A stretch of DNA of 64,000 bases from Streptantibioticus ferralitis (lineage in GTDB: Bacteria; Actinomycetota; Actinomycetes; Streptomycetales; Streptomycetaceae), in NCBI RefSeq assembly GCF_029223525.1, contig NZ_JARHTQ010000009.1, positions 186,001-250,000 on the forward strand, given 5' to 3'. Positions 7,937-16,038 of this stretch are shown in pieces. Within the stretch, counting starts at the first letter, position 1; each line of letters starts with the position of its first letter. The position numbers were made by a program, and so were the translations under genes. A model generated the notes under the pieces. The model saw nothing but the letters and a program-made list of their open reading frames with translations, did no database searches and was not told the DNA's origin.

Positions 7937-8803
7937 ATGGACGATCTTGCGGGCTTCCTGCGGACCCGGCGTTCCCGGGTCGACCCGGCGGCCGTCGGCA
8001 TCCCCACCGACAGCCGCCGCCGGGTCGAAGGGCTGCGCCGCGAAGAGGTCGCGCACCTGTCCGGCGTCAGCGTCGACTACTACGTACGCCTGGAGCAGGG
8101 CCGCGCGACCCAGCCCTCCGAGCAGGTCCTCGACGCGCTCGCCCGCGTCCTCGGCCTCGACGAGACCGAACGCGGGCACCTTGACCGGCTCGCCCGGCAG
8201 CGCCGCCGCCGCGCGAAGGCGCCCGGCGGGCGGGTCCGGCCGGAGTTGCTGCGCGTCCTCGACCTGGTCACCGACGCACCCGCGCTGATCATGGACCACC
8301 GCCTGGACGTGCTCGCCGGGAACCGCCTCGCCGGGCTCCTCTACGGCCGGCCGATGCCAGGCCTGAACACCGCCCGGCACATCTTCCTTGACGAGGCCGA
8401 ACGCGGCCTTTACGCGGACTGGGACAAGTGCACCCTCGACGTGGTCGGGCACCTGCGCCTGGCCGCCGGTAAGTACCCCGAGGACCCCCGCCTGGCCTCG
8501 CTGATCGGTGAGCTGGCGATGGGCAGCGAGCGCTTCCGCCGCCTCTGGGCCCGCGCGGACGTGCGCGCCCGCACACATGGACGCAAGGCGTACCAGCACC
8601 CGCTGGTCGGACTGCTGGAACTGCACCAGGAGAACTTCGCACTACCGGATGAACCGAGCATGGAGCTGCTGGTGCTGTCCGCGACCCCCGGCAGCCCCGC
8701 CGAGGACGGGCTGCGCCTGCTCGCGGGCCTGGGCGCGGTCAGCGGTGACGCGCATCCCGCAGTGAACACCCAGGTCCGCGAGTACCTCAACGACGCCCAC
8801 TAA
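7937..8803 (+). CDS. XRE-type regulator with MmyB-like ligand-binding domain
   Basis: A 288-residue regulator. The N-terminal helix-turn-helix is at about residues 7-65 (RRVEGLRREEVAHLSGVS), typical of Streptomyces MmyB-type proteins. The C-terminal domain, from about residue 100 (APALIMDHRLDVLAGNRLA), is the MmyB-like PAS-related domain that in relatives binds fatty acid-like ligands. The start at 7937 matches the family's N-terminus; the GGAGG at 7931-7935 lies unusually close to it. It probably represses or activates the divergent quinone reductase gene. Confidence 0.88.
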   Translation: MDDLAGFLRTRRSRVDPAAVGIPTDSRRRVEGLRREEVAHLSGVSVDYYVRLEQGRATQPSEQVLDALARVLGLDETERGHLDRLARQRRRRAKAPGGRVRPELLRVLDLVTDAPALIMDHRLDVLAGNRLAGLLYGRPMPGLNTARHIFLDEAERGLYADWDKCTLDVVGHLRLAAGKYPEDPRLASLIGELAMGSERFRRLWARADVRARTHGRKAYQHPLVGLLELHQENFALPDEPSMELLVLSATPGSPAEDGLRLLAGLGAVSGDAHPAVNTQVREYLNDAH

Positions 8804-8817
8804 CCACCGGAGACGCC

Positions 8818-9156
8818 TTAGCGCCGACGGCTTTCCAAGGTCCGGACTACGTTGCCGCTGGGGACATGCTCCTTACCGACCCCCAATAAGTCGGGATGGC
8901 GCCGGCCGCTGTCGTGTCTGCTGGACAGTTCGATTTCTATGTGCGGCGGGGTGCCTCCCGAAGTGGTGTACATCTGCTGTCCGTTCTCGTGGACAAAGCC
9001 ACCCGCCATTGGCGCGCCGTACTTGTGGGCTGCGTCGTTCAGCGCCAGCGTGCCGCATGATCTCGTCGCCGCATTCGCCGCCTCGCTCAGCTCGCCCCCC
9101 CCCGATACTGCGCCGGGTGTTACCGGAGAGCACGCGGGAGCAGCTTCTGCGTGCAC
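8818..9156 (-). pseudogene. Unknown small gene or gene fragment sharing the inverted repeat
   Basis: A 112-codon frame with GTG start. Its middle part (LNDAAHKYGAPMAGGFVHE) and the following NGQQMYTTSGG segment look like genuine coding sequence; a shortened copy occurs at 6633-6683 in opposite orientation. The N-terminal third crosses a run of nine C residues (9095-9103), where a one-base change would alter the frame. I do not recognise the family. Whether the gene is intact is unclear. Confidence 0.4.
8950..9000 (-). repeat. Inverted repeat copy 2 (gene fragment)
   Basis: Reverse complement of 6633-6683 with two mismatches over 51 bases. It lies inside the longer fragment at 8818-9156, so this is the more complete copy. 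Confidence 0.85.
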
Positions 9157-9186
9157 CGGCCAACTGAGAACAATCCCGTGCTAAGC

Positions 9187-9211
9187 GCGGCCTCCCGATT
9201 CGGGAGGCCGC
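9187..9211 (+). terminator. Strong hairpin, first of a dyad series
   Basis: An 11-bp perfect stem (GCGGCCTCCCG / CGGGAGGCCGC) with a 3-base loop, followed on the + strand by GTTTCTGTT. It can act as an intrinsic terminator. Its centre lies about 26 bases before the first of four 15-bp dyads, so it may also belong to that array. Confidence 0.6.
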
Positions 9212-9217
9212 GTTTCT

Positions 9218-9303
9218 GTTCCCCAAAGGAACGTCGGACCAGTTCCCTCGGGGAACGCGCCGCGTGTTCAGTCTCTGAACGCAGCGTGGTTCAGAGACTG
9301 AAC
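9218..9303. repeat. Array of four 15-bp GTTC-N7-GAAC dyads at 23-24 bp spacing
   Basis: The dyads are at 9218-9232 (gttccccaaaggaac), 9242-9256 (gttccctcggggaac), 9266-9280 (gttcagtctctgaac) and 9289-9303 (gttcagagactgaac). Each starts GTTC and ends GAAC, and start-to-start distances are 24, 24 and 23 bases. The regularity suggests a multi-site operator, a replication or partition iteron set, or an oriT-associated structure. It sits just beyond the 3' end of the relaxase gene. Confidence 0.8.
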
Positions 9304-9377
9304 GGCCCTGGGCGGAGAGCTTCAGCCTCGGTCTCGAGCCTGGCGGGTGCGGACGTGACTCGTTCTGGGGTTTGGTG

Positions 9378-11150
9378 TCAGCGCCTGCGGCGCATGGTGT
9401 CGTCGGGCCGCTGGATGGCGGGGGGTGTGGTGGTGGGCGGGGAGCTGGTGGTTGTCGCTTGACGGGTGCGGGTGGTGGCCGAGCGGGTGCGGGCGTTTGT
9501 CTGCTCGGCGGTGGTGTTGCGGAGTCGCCAGATGAGGACTTCGGCGGGGCGGTCGGCGCTGTCCAGTTCGCGTTGTCCGGCCGCGGCTGTGAGTGCTTGC
9601 CGGGGTGGGGTGCCGGCTGATTCGGCTTGGGCCAGGGTGGTGGCGAGGGCGGGCCAGGCCGGGTCGGTGAGGATGCGCTTGGCGTGCTCGGGTACGACCG
9701 CTTGGACGACTGCTGTGAGGCGTCGGGTCTCGTCCGGTCCGGGGGTTCGTTCGGCAAGGCGGGAGAGTACAGGGCGGGCGGTGTGCTGGTAAGCGGCCTG
9801 CAGGTGGGTGAGGGACTGCTGAGTGGCGGCGGCCTGCTGCTGGTGGCCGCGCTGCTGGTGCCAGTGGTCCAGGGCGATCAGTACGTAGACCGCCGTGGCC
9901 AGCAGGGCGGCGACAGCGGAGCCGTCCTCGCTGCCTCCGACGGCACGTATCAGTTCCTTGCCTGCCTGCCGTAGGGCGTAAGCGCTCTGGTGCTCGGCGC
10001 GGATCGCCGATCGGTTGGCCCGGTCGAACGTGACTGCCGCGGCGTGCAGTTCGGCTCGTGCTCCCTTCGGGGCGGTGGCGGCCGTGTTGTGGAGCAGTTC
10101 GGCGAACGCTGCCGCCTGGGCCTGTACCTGCCTGTCGAACGTCTCCCGGTCCTGACCGTCTTCCGTCCCGAGGAGGAAGGTGTGGACGGTGCGCAGTTCT
10201 TTCTCGGCGCGTCGCCATGCGTCGCCCTTTGCGCCCTGGCCGTTGGCGCGGACCGTAGCCGTGACGTTGGTGTCTGCAGGTGCCGAGGTGAAGCGTTCGC
10301 GCAGGCGGTTGAGGGACAGGTCAGGGGCGAGGGTAGAGCCGGCGTAGTAGATCGGCTCGTTCTTGGCGTCGGTGTGGCCGGGGGCGGCGAGGCTGTAGCC
10401 GGTGGTCTCACCGGTCTCTGGGCCGATCCGTGTCTGGACTTTGATGCCCAGGGCGGTGAGTACGGCGAAGTACTCGTGTTCATCGAGGGCGGCTGCTGCG
10501 GCGGCGTATGCGTGCTCCCGCAGCCACTGCCGCGCTGTCATCTTCCGGCCTTGGCGCTCCGCCTTGGCCACTTCAGCCCCGGTGGGCGTCTTCGGGGCGG
10601 TGCCATCGCCGGACTTCAGGCGCCGCAGCCCGAGTTCGATCTCAATCTTGCGGCACTCGGCCTGGGCACGCTGGCCGTCGCGTTTGTTGCGTGGGCGGCG
10701 ACCGTCCTCGCGCACGCTGGTGGCCATGATGTGGATGTGGTCCTCGGCGTGCCGGACCGCGATCCACCGGCAGCCCGAGTCGTCGCCGTGCGGGGCAATG
10801 CCGGTGGCGTGGACGACGCGGCGGGCGACCTCGGCCCATTCGGCGTCGGTGAGGTAGCGGTCGCCGGGGGCTGTGCGGACAGGGCAGTGCCATACGTGCT
10901 GCGGCACCTTCTTCCCGGTGCGCTGCCGGCGCAGTTCGACCGGCTGGTCGAGGTACTGCGCGAGATCGGAGAGCGCGGCCTGGTGCTCTTCGAGGGGAAC
11001 GCGTCCGGGATCGGTGATACCGGGCAGGGCGAAGGCGGCGACGATGTGCGGGTCGGTGTGCTCATTACGGCGGCCCGGTCCGAAGAGGTAGGAGAGCAGA
11101 CCGCGCGTGCGATCCCCGGTGGAGACGTCAGGCACCACGGCGACCACCAC
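9378..11150 (-). CDS. MobA-type relaxase
   Basis: A 590-residue relaxase/mobilization nuclease. Tyr21 in the N-terminal segment GLLSYLFGPGRR is the likely nicking tyrosine, and the HUH metal site is formed by His133 with His138-x-His140 in HAEDHIHIMATS. The C-terminal half is helical, Ala/Gln-rich, with a Thr-rich tail. It would nick oriT and lead the transferred strand. Its start lies inside the 3' end of mobC (23-base overlap), so the two are coupled. A tail-only duplicate of it survives at 4150-4375. Confidence 0.88.
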   Translation of the reverse strand: MVVAVVPDVSTGDRTRGLLSYLFGPGRRNEHTDPHIVAAFALPGITDPGRVPLEEHQAALSDLAQYLDQPVELRRQRTGKKVPQHVWHCPVRTAPGDRYLTDAEWAEVARRVVHATGIAPHGDDSGCRWIAVRHAEDHIHIMATSVREDGRRPRNKRDGQRAQAECRKIEIELGLRRLKSGDGTAPKTPTGAEVAKAERQGRKMTARQWLREHAYAAAAAALDEHEYFAVLTALGIKVQTRIGPETGETTGYSLAAPGHTDAKNEPIYYAGSTLAPDLSLNRLRERFTSAPADTNVTATVRANGQGAKGDAWRRAEKELRTVHTFLLGTEDGQDRETFDRQVQAQAAAFAELLHNTAATAPKGARAELHAAAVTFDRANRSAIRAEHQSAYALRQAGKELIRAVGGSEDGSAVAALLATAVYVLIALDHWHQQRGHQQQAAATQQSLTHLQAAYQHTARPVLSRLAERTPGPDETRRLTAVVQAVVPEHAKRILTDPAWPALATTLAQAESAGTPPRQALTAAAGQRELDSADRPAEVLIWRLRNTTAEQTNARTRSATTRTRQATTTSSPPTTTPPAIQRPDDTMRRRR

Positions 11151-11979
11151 CCGCCAGAACCTGCTCCAGCGTGCGACGTGTCAGCCGCGCGACCTGGTGC
11201 AGTTCATCGAGTACCTGCTCGGCGCGGTCGGGCAGGTCGCCGCTGTGGATCGCGCGGACGATCTGGTTGAGGTTCGAACCGATCCGGTGGAACTCCCGCA
11301 GCAGCCTGCCGGCCAAGACCATCAGCTCCTGGGTCGCCTGCGGCGAGGGCAGCGCGGGTACGGCGGCGGGACGCTGGTCGGGCAGGTAGGCGTGGGCGAA
11401 CGTCAGTGCCGCGTCCATCAGAAAGGCCGAGCGAGAGCGCTTCGCCTCGCGTGCGGCGCGGTCGATGAAGTCGCGCTCTGCCGGTTCGGCCGAGCACGTC
11501 AGTTGCACATCGCGCTTGATCCCGGAACGCGGCCGGTACAGCACCTCGCTCAGCCGCCGCCGACGTGCGGAGCCGGGTGAGGTGTCGTCTTCGGCGGGTG
11601 CGGGGACGTCGTACGCGGCGATGCCGTGGTGCACGAACGCGTCGGCGGTGATGGTGGATTCGAAGCGCGCGACGTCTTCGGCGGGCTCGCTGGGATCTGA
11701 GTGGTCGACGGTGGGCTGGTCCTTGTCCTGATGGAGGTCGCGCTCGGCCTCCACCGCCTTGTGGTCCGTGCCCCGCTGGGCGCGGACCTGGTCCGCCTCG
11801 ACCGGGGCGGACCCGAGCGCGAAGTCCGCATCGCCCTCGGCGATGCGGACTTCGCCCCAGCTCGCTCCGCTGTTGACGGGGGTGCTCTCCGTCGTGTCGT
11901 GACGGTGCGGGGCCGCAGCCTGCCGGGTGCTTCCGGAGTGTGTGCGGCGGGCTTTACGGGAGAAGGGGTTGGGGCTCAT
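11128..11979 (-). CDS. MobC-family mobilization accessory protein
   Basis: A 283-residue protein. The N-terminal about 140 residues are low-complexity and acidic. The C-terminal part (RPRSGIKRDVQLTCSAEPAE then LVLAGRLLREFHRIGSNLNQIVRAIHS, split here for length) is the MobC pattern of a ribbon-helix-helix-like N-part and conserved GSNLNQIVR motif. MobC proteins bind oriT and help the relaxase open the nick region. It lies directly upstream of, and overlaps, the relaxase gene on the minus strand. Confidence 0.85.
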   Translation of the reverse strand: MSPNPFSRKARRTHSGSTRQAAAPHRHDTTESTPVNSGASWGEVRIAEGDADFALGSAPVEADQVRAQRGTDHKAVEAERDLHQDKDQPTVDHSDPSEPAEDVARFESTITADAFVHHGIAAYDVPAPAEDDTSPGSARRRRLSEVLYRPRSGIKRDVQLTCSAEPAERDFIDRAAREAKRSRSAFLMDAALTFAHAYLPDQRPAAVPALPSPQATQELMVLAGRLLREFHRIGSNLNQIVRAIHSGDLPDRAEQVLDELHQVARLTRRTLEQVLAGGGRRGA

Positions 11980-12091
11980 GAGCGGTGGGGGCTCCAGTGC
12001 GGGATCGCGCGGGGGTGCTGACAGGAGGTCAATGTGCTCGCGCTCGGCGGTTTGGCCGTGCCGGGCTTCTCAGGTAGGGCGAGGAAGAGGG

Positions 12092-12124
12092 CATCGCCCG
12101 GAACCGGTCCGGCTCCGGGCGATG
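12092..12124 (-). terminator. Hairpin downstream of the DUF2637 gene
   Basis: A 10-bp perfect stem (CATCGCCCGG / CCGGGCGATG) begins 18 bases after the DUF2637 stop. In the direction of that gene it is followed by CCCTCTTCCTC rather than a T-run, as is usual in Streptomyces. Confidence 0.6.
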
Positions 12125-12141
12125 GCTCTTTGTGAGGCGTC

Positions 12142-13104
12142 TCAGCCGGTGGGATGCGGGAGCGCCTGCGTGCGCTGGCGGACCAGGGCGATGGCTTCGG
12201 TCAAACGGCCGGTCGCGGCCCCGAGTCCGGCCTTCTCGACTGCCTCTCGGGCGCTGTCGCGGGTCAGTCCGGAGCCGTCGGGGTGTGCAGCGCTGATAAC
12301 GTCGGCGAGCTGCGTGATGGATGCCAGAGGGGGCCGCCCTCCCTTGGGGACGGGCTGAAGCACTGCACTCTCCTCCGGCTCCTGGCCTGCGGAGTCCGAC
12401 GCCTGTCCGGATTCCTCCTCTGCGCCGTCCGGATTATCTGCGCCACCGGATATGGCCTGGGCCGCACAGTCGGCATCTGAGGTTTCGACGCCCCCGTCCA
12501 GCGGGCTGACGGCGAGGCTCTCCTCGCGGGGAATGTCCGCTGAGGTCAGCGGGGCGGGGTCAACGTCCGGAACCTCTACAGGGTTCGGGGGCACCGGTTG
12601 CGTACCGTCCGGAACCTGTGTCGGAGTTCCGGACTGGCGCTCGGTGGTGGATGCCGGCGAGGTGCCGTAGCGGGTGATCAGGATGTGGAGATGGGTGGCG
12701 CCAGCGAGGGCGAGCGGGGCGGTAGCGGACAGCACGGCGACGGTGGTGTCGTCCAACCGCAGGGCTGCGGAGCCCGGCTGGTTGAGGTCGAGGGCGTGCA
12801 GGCCGTTGGCCCAGATGCTCGCGCAGGTGGCCGCGATGAACAGCGTCCACGCGTACAGGCGTGCCGGTAGCGGCGCCTCTCGCAGGACGAGCAGGGCGCG
12901 TACGCCGTAGGCGATGAAGCCGTCGATGACGACGGGGAACAGGTAGGTGAGCGGGTGGCGGACGTGGACGGCGGTGGCCATCTGCCGCAGTGCGTCGAAG
13001 GACAGGGCGCATCCAGCGACGCCGAGTAGGACGATGGACAGCCGGTCCCACCAGGTAGCGCGATGGCGGCCTGGGGGCGTGGCGGATACAGGGGAGAGGG
13101 GCAT
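12142..13104 (-). CDS. DUF2637 membrane protein
   Basis: A 320-residue protein with an N-terminal four-helix membrane domain (residues about 20-125, with WWDRLSIVLLGVAGCALSF and LTYLFPVVIDGFIAYG) typical of DUF2637 proteins of Streptomyces plasmids and integrative elements. The acidic, Pro/Ser-rich middle links it to a C-terminal helical DNA-binding-like segment (LADVISAAHPDGSGLTRDSA). I chose the ATG at 13104, preceded by GAGG; an in-frame ATG at 13119 adds five residues. The frame is open to 13245, but that part contains the CCGTCTTGG repeats. The role is unknown; the family is often linked with transfer or replication modules. Confidence 0.78.
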   Translation of the reverse strand: MPLSPVSATPPGRHRATWWDRLSIVLLGVAGCALSFDALRQMATAVHVRHPLTYLFPVVIDGFIAYGVRALLVLREAPLPARLYAWTLFIAATCASIWANGLHALDLNQPGSAALRLDDTTVAVLSATAPLALAGATHLHILITRYGTSPASTTERQSGTPTQVPDGTQPVPPNPVEVPDVDPAPLTSADIPREESLAVSPLDGGVETSDADCAAQAISGGADNPDGAEEESGQASDSAGQEPEESAVLQPVPKGGRPPLASITQLADVISAAHPDGSGLTRDSAREAVEKAGLGAATGRLTEAIALVRQRTQALPHPTG

Positions 13105-13148
13105 GGCGTGGCCTCGCATACGGGGGCGTGGGTGGTGTCTGTGGGGAT

Positions 13149-13368
13149 CCGTCTTGGCCGTCTTGGCGTTGACGCTGCAGGTCAGACCGGTGCGGCAGGG
13201 TCCGCCGTGGCGTCTTCGCGCGCTGTGCCGCGCGTCTTGTGCCATGCGGGCTCACCGGCCACGGGGCCAGCCATGAGCGGGTGAGCTGTCGCCGTGAGGG
13301 CGGCCAGCGGCCTGGCCTCCGGTGCCAAGACGGATCGTTATCCGTCTTGGGACGCTGTGCCGTCTTGG
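13149..13368. repeat. Five copies of CCAAGACGG/CCGTCTTGG around an intergenic region
   Basis: CCGTCTTGG occurs in tandem at 13149-13157 and 13158-13166, then CCAAGACGG at 13325-13333 forms a perfect 11-bp inverted repeat with 13340-13350, and another CCGTCTTGG lies at 13360-13368. All lie between the DUF3631 stop and the DUF2637 start. They are candidate operators or iterons for a regulator or initiator of the element. Confidence 0.75.
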
Positions 13369-13519
13369 ATAGAGGGCCTTTGACCTGCTGTTTTATGGCT
13401 GGGACGGCAAGGACGGCACGAGACGGCGCAGGCCGGGGTCGGCCTGCCGTGGCCGTCGAGGTGAGGTGCTCTGCCGGTCGCTGCCCGGTCGGGCTGGGGC
13501 AGCGACCGACAGGGCGGGG
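13369..13519. other. Rest of the DUF3631-DUF2637 intergenic region
   Basis: With the repeats at 13149-13368 this makes a gap of about 415 bases between genes. I see GACGGC-type short repeats (around 13405-13425) but no supported gene. Confidence 0.35.
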
Positions 13520-14710
13520 TCAGCTCGGCTGAGTGCCGGTGGCCGCGGTTGAGGCGTCGAGAGGGTGGACGGTGGGGCAGTAGCGCTTCCAGGCGTCCGT
13601 GAACTTGGCGCGCGTGTAGCCCTTGCGCTGTGTCTGGTCGGGCATGCGCACGTTCGCGGGGCGGATGCCGAACTCGCGCAGCATCCCTGACAGGGCGCGT
13701 GCGGTGAGTCCGCCGCGCGCTGACTCGGCCCAGGGGGCCTCGGGGTCGCTGTTGAGCGCGTAGAGGAGAGCGTCCGTCGACACGCTCTCAGGGTCTCCCG
13801 CTGCGGCGAAGGCGCGGCGGACGTCGGAGAGGATGCGAGCGTTGCTCGGGCTGTCCTCCTCGGCCTCGACCTCGGCCGCGACCATCCGAGTGCAGGCAAC
13901 GCGGGCGCGCTCGGGCCACGTGCCACCCGCGAGGTCGGCGACGATCACCAGGGGCTCCCAGGTGTCGGCTGCTCGGTCTTCGACCGGCATGGCCGGTTCC
14001 AGATGCAGGGCACGACCCGCAAGGGGCTTGGCCCAGCGTGCGAGCCTCGTGCGCAGTCGGTGCAGCGTGGTGCTGTCGCGCTTGGTGCGGTACGGGCTCA
14101 CGCGCTCGCCTTCGGCGCGGCGGCGCATCCGGATCACCACCGAGCGATCCATGATCGTGTCAGGAAGGTCGCCGATGCCCGCGATGGCTGCCATGGCGAA
14201 GGTGGCGAAGCGATGCGGGGTGTGCTCCTTGCCGACGACCCGCAGGACCGGTCGGCCGCGCTGGTGCCCGGCGTTGAGCAGACCGCGCAGATCCTCGTTC
14301 TTCTCCGCCTGCTTGGGGCTGCCGAAGATGGTGTCGGCCTCGTCGACCAGCAGGGTCGGCGGCTCCTCGGTGATGGCGCGGAAGATCGCCGCCGCTGTGG
14401 AGTTCACCGTGATGATCGGGTCGTGGACAGTCTCGGTGAGTACGTCGAGCAGGCGGGACTTGCCGCAGCGTTTCGCAGGCCCCACCACGGCCAGGCGAGG
14501 CGCGTGCTGCCACGAAGTCTGCAGGTGGGTAGCCGCGACCCACAGCACGACCGCGTCCAGGGACTCCTCGCTGGGCAGGATCACGAACTTGGCGATCGAT
14601 GTCCTGAGCTGGTCCAGCAGGGCTGAACCTTCAGACGCCGGAGCGTCGGTGGGTACGGGCAGCGGCGGCACTGCTGCGCTATGGGCGTTGGGGGCGGTAG
14701 TCTCGTTCAA
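13520..14710 (-). CDS. DUF3631 P-loop ATPase (helicase/primase-associated)
   Basis: A 396-residue protein with Walker A VVGPAKRCGKSRLL and Walker B PTLLVDEADTIFG, followed by the arginine-finger-like stretch IMDRSVVIRMRRR. This is the DUF3631 family, found C-terminal to primase-polymerase or helicase domains in plasmids, phages and integrative elements, and is probably a replicative helicase-like factor for the excised element. The start is a TTG at 14710, supported by an AAGGA about 8 bases upstream; the N-terminal 25 residues are variable. It lies between the mobilization block and the XRE-excisionase-integrase block. Confidence 0.85.
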   Translation of the reverse strand: MNETTAPNAHSAAVPPLPVPTDAPASEGSALLDQLRTSIAKFVILPSEESLDAVVLWVAATHLQTSWQHAPRLAVVGPAKRCGKSRLLDVLTETVHDPIITVNSTAAAIFRAITEEPPTLLVDEADTIFGSPKQAEKNEDLRGLLNAGHQRGRPVLRVVGKEHTPHRFATFAMAAIAGIGDLPDTIMDRSVVIRMRRRAEGERVSPYRTKRDSTTLHRLRTRLARWAKPLAGRALHLEPAMPVEDRAADTWEPLVIVADLAGGTWPERARVACTRMVAAEVEAEEDSPSNARILSDVRRAFAAAGDPESVSTDALLYALNSDPEAPWAESARGGLTARALSGMLREFGIRPANVRMPDQTQRKGYTRAKFTDAWKRYCPTVHPLDASTAATGTQPS

Positions 14711-15088
14711 AGGAGATCCTTACTCGGCGGCTGCGGGGGGCAACCCGTTCCGCCGGGGGTGACTGTCCTGGGATGGGCGGTAGCGAGGTTTCCGAACGAC
14801 CCCCGGTGTTCGTAGCGCCGGGGGTCTCGTGTTTCTCGGGCAAGAAGCGACACCAACCCGTGCGGGGTTGGAATCATGATGCTGTCATGGAATTTTTTAC
14901 CCCCTTGAGTCGGACCGTGTCAACCTCCTAGCGGTTTGTTGATCCAGTACCTGACGGCATATCCCCTGCTCGGCAGACCCTGTTGCGTGGATCACAATCG
15001 CGACTATTCCCTTGCAGGTTGAGCTGTCCATGCTGCTATGGTTTAAGGGTCATCGGCTGAGCCACGTCCATGGGGAAGGAGGTTGAAA
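14711..15088. other. Divergent intergenic control region
   Basis: The region separates the minus-strand DUF3631 gene from the + strand XRE-xis-int genes. It holds a strong hairpin (GACCCCCGG / CCGGGGGTC, about 14799-14828), a second smaller one near 14853-14871 (CCAACCC / GGGTTGG) and unusually AT-rich DNA for this window between about 14880 and 15060, as expected of promoters or an origin. A possible promoter for the XRE gene is TTGCAG near 15013 and TATGGT near 15038, but the spacing is not ideal. Confidence 0.45.
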
Positions 15089-15604
15089 ATGGACGACCCT
15101 AAGCCGCAACGCTGGAGCCCGCCCGAGGGCGAGGCGCTAGTGGCCCACAATCTGAAGATCTGCCGGAAGGTCGCGCGACTGTCCCAGGAGGACGTCGCCG
15201 AGCGCATGAGGCGGCTCGGTTTCAAAATCCACCAGACCCAGATCGCCAAGATCGAGAACGGCACCCGCTCCATCACCTTCAACGAGGTCATCGGTCTGGC
15301 CAAGGCGCTGAGCGTTCCCGCGGAGCACTTCATGACCGAGGCCGTGGCCGGTCCCGACGATCCGAGCTACGAACTCCAGGAAGCGGCCTTTGCCATCCAG
15401 GCCGCTGAGCGGGAGTGGAGAGTCGCCCAGGACCTGGCCGACGCCGCTAAGGCCCGACTTGACGAGACTGAGCGCACCTACGACGAGATCGCCGAACGCC
15501 TCGGCGTCGACGCCCAGGGGCAGTCGGCAGAACTCGTCTGGTACCCGGCTCCGAACTCACCCTGGGACCCGCTCCGCGAGGGCGCCGGCCCTTCGGCCGG
15601 ATAG
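15089..15604 (+). CDS. XRE-family regulator of the element
   Basis: A 171-residue protein with a helix-turn-helix at about residues 18-80 (ICRKVARLSQEDVAERM then QIAKIENGTRSI) and a C-terminal coiled-coil-like helix (AAEREWRVAQDLADAAKARL). The ATG at 15089 follows AAGGAGG with a 6-base gap. It lies upstream of excisionase and integrase and divergent from the DUF3631 gene, the place of a maintenance/excision switch repressor. The target operators are not proven. Confidence 0.85.
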   Translation: MDDPKPQRWSPPEGEALVAHNLKICRKVARLSQEDVAERMRRLGFKIHQTQIAKIENGTRSITFNEVIGLAKALSVPAEHFMTEAVAGPDDPSYELQEAAFAIQAAEREWRVAQDLADAAKARLDETERTYDEIAERLGVDAQGQSAELVWYPAPNSPWDPLREGAGPSAG

Positions 15605-15617
15605 CCGCCGGTCCCCC

Positions 15618-15646
15618 GTCCCTCGGCGCTACGAACGCCGAGGGAC
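15618..15646 (+). terminator. Hairpin between the XRE gene and xis
   Basis: An 11-bp perfect stem (GTCCCTCGGCG / CGCCGAGGGAC) 14 bases after the XRE stop. It would limit readthrough from the regulator gene into excisionase and integrase. Confidence 0.7.
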
Positions 15647-15734
15647 GAACTCGGGACTTCTAACGACCCACCGCCCATCCCACGCATTCACCCAGCGGTC
15701 GCGTTGCCCCGTGACCGCCGAAAGGCATCTCCTC

Positions 15735-16028
15735 ATGTCTGCTTTGCTTGCCCGCTTCGCCGACCTGCTCGGCGTCACTCAGCAAGAACTCCTCGACGCC
15801 GTGCAGGAGCACACCGCGCCCCAGCAGGACACGCGCGTCGCTCTCACTGTCGAGGAGGCGGCCCGCCGACTCGGTGTCGGCCGCACCACGATGTACGCCC
15901 TCGTCGCCTCCGGTGAGGTGGAGTCCGTCCAGATCGGCCGACTCCGCCGAGTGCCCGTCCGAGCGCTCGACAGCTACGTCAACGCCCGTACGCAGGCTTC
16001 AGCGTCGACCGTCGCCCTCGCGGCTTGA
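15735..16028 (+). CDS. Excisionase-type helix-turn-helix protein
   Basis: A 97-residue protein with the excisionase/BldC-like winged helix at residues 33-85 (TVEEAARRLGVGRTTMYALV then SGEVESVQIGRLRRVPV). It sits 10 bases before the integrase gene, the standard xis-int order of actinomycete integrative elements, and probably bends attachment-site DNA to favour excision. The ATG at 15735 gives the usual length for the family. Confidence 0.85.
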   Translation: MSALLARFADLLGVTQQELLDAVQEHTAPQQDTRVALTVEEAARRLGVGRTTMYALVASGEVESVQIGRLRRVPVRALDSYVNARTQASASTVALAA

Positions 16029-16038
16029 GGGGGCTGGC

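Noticed and set aside
9218..9303. CRISPR-like array
   Set aside because: The repeats are palindromes separated by only 8-9 bases of sequence, and repeat cores differ; there are no spacers of normal length and no cas genes.
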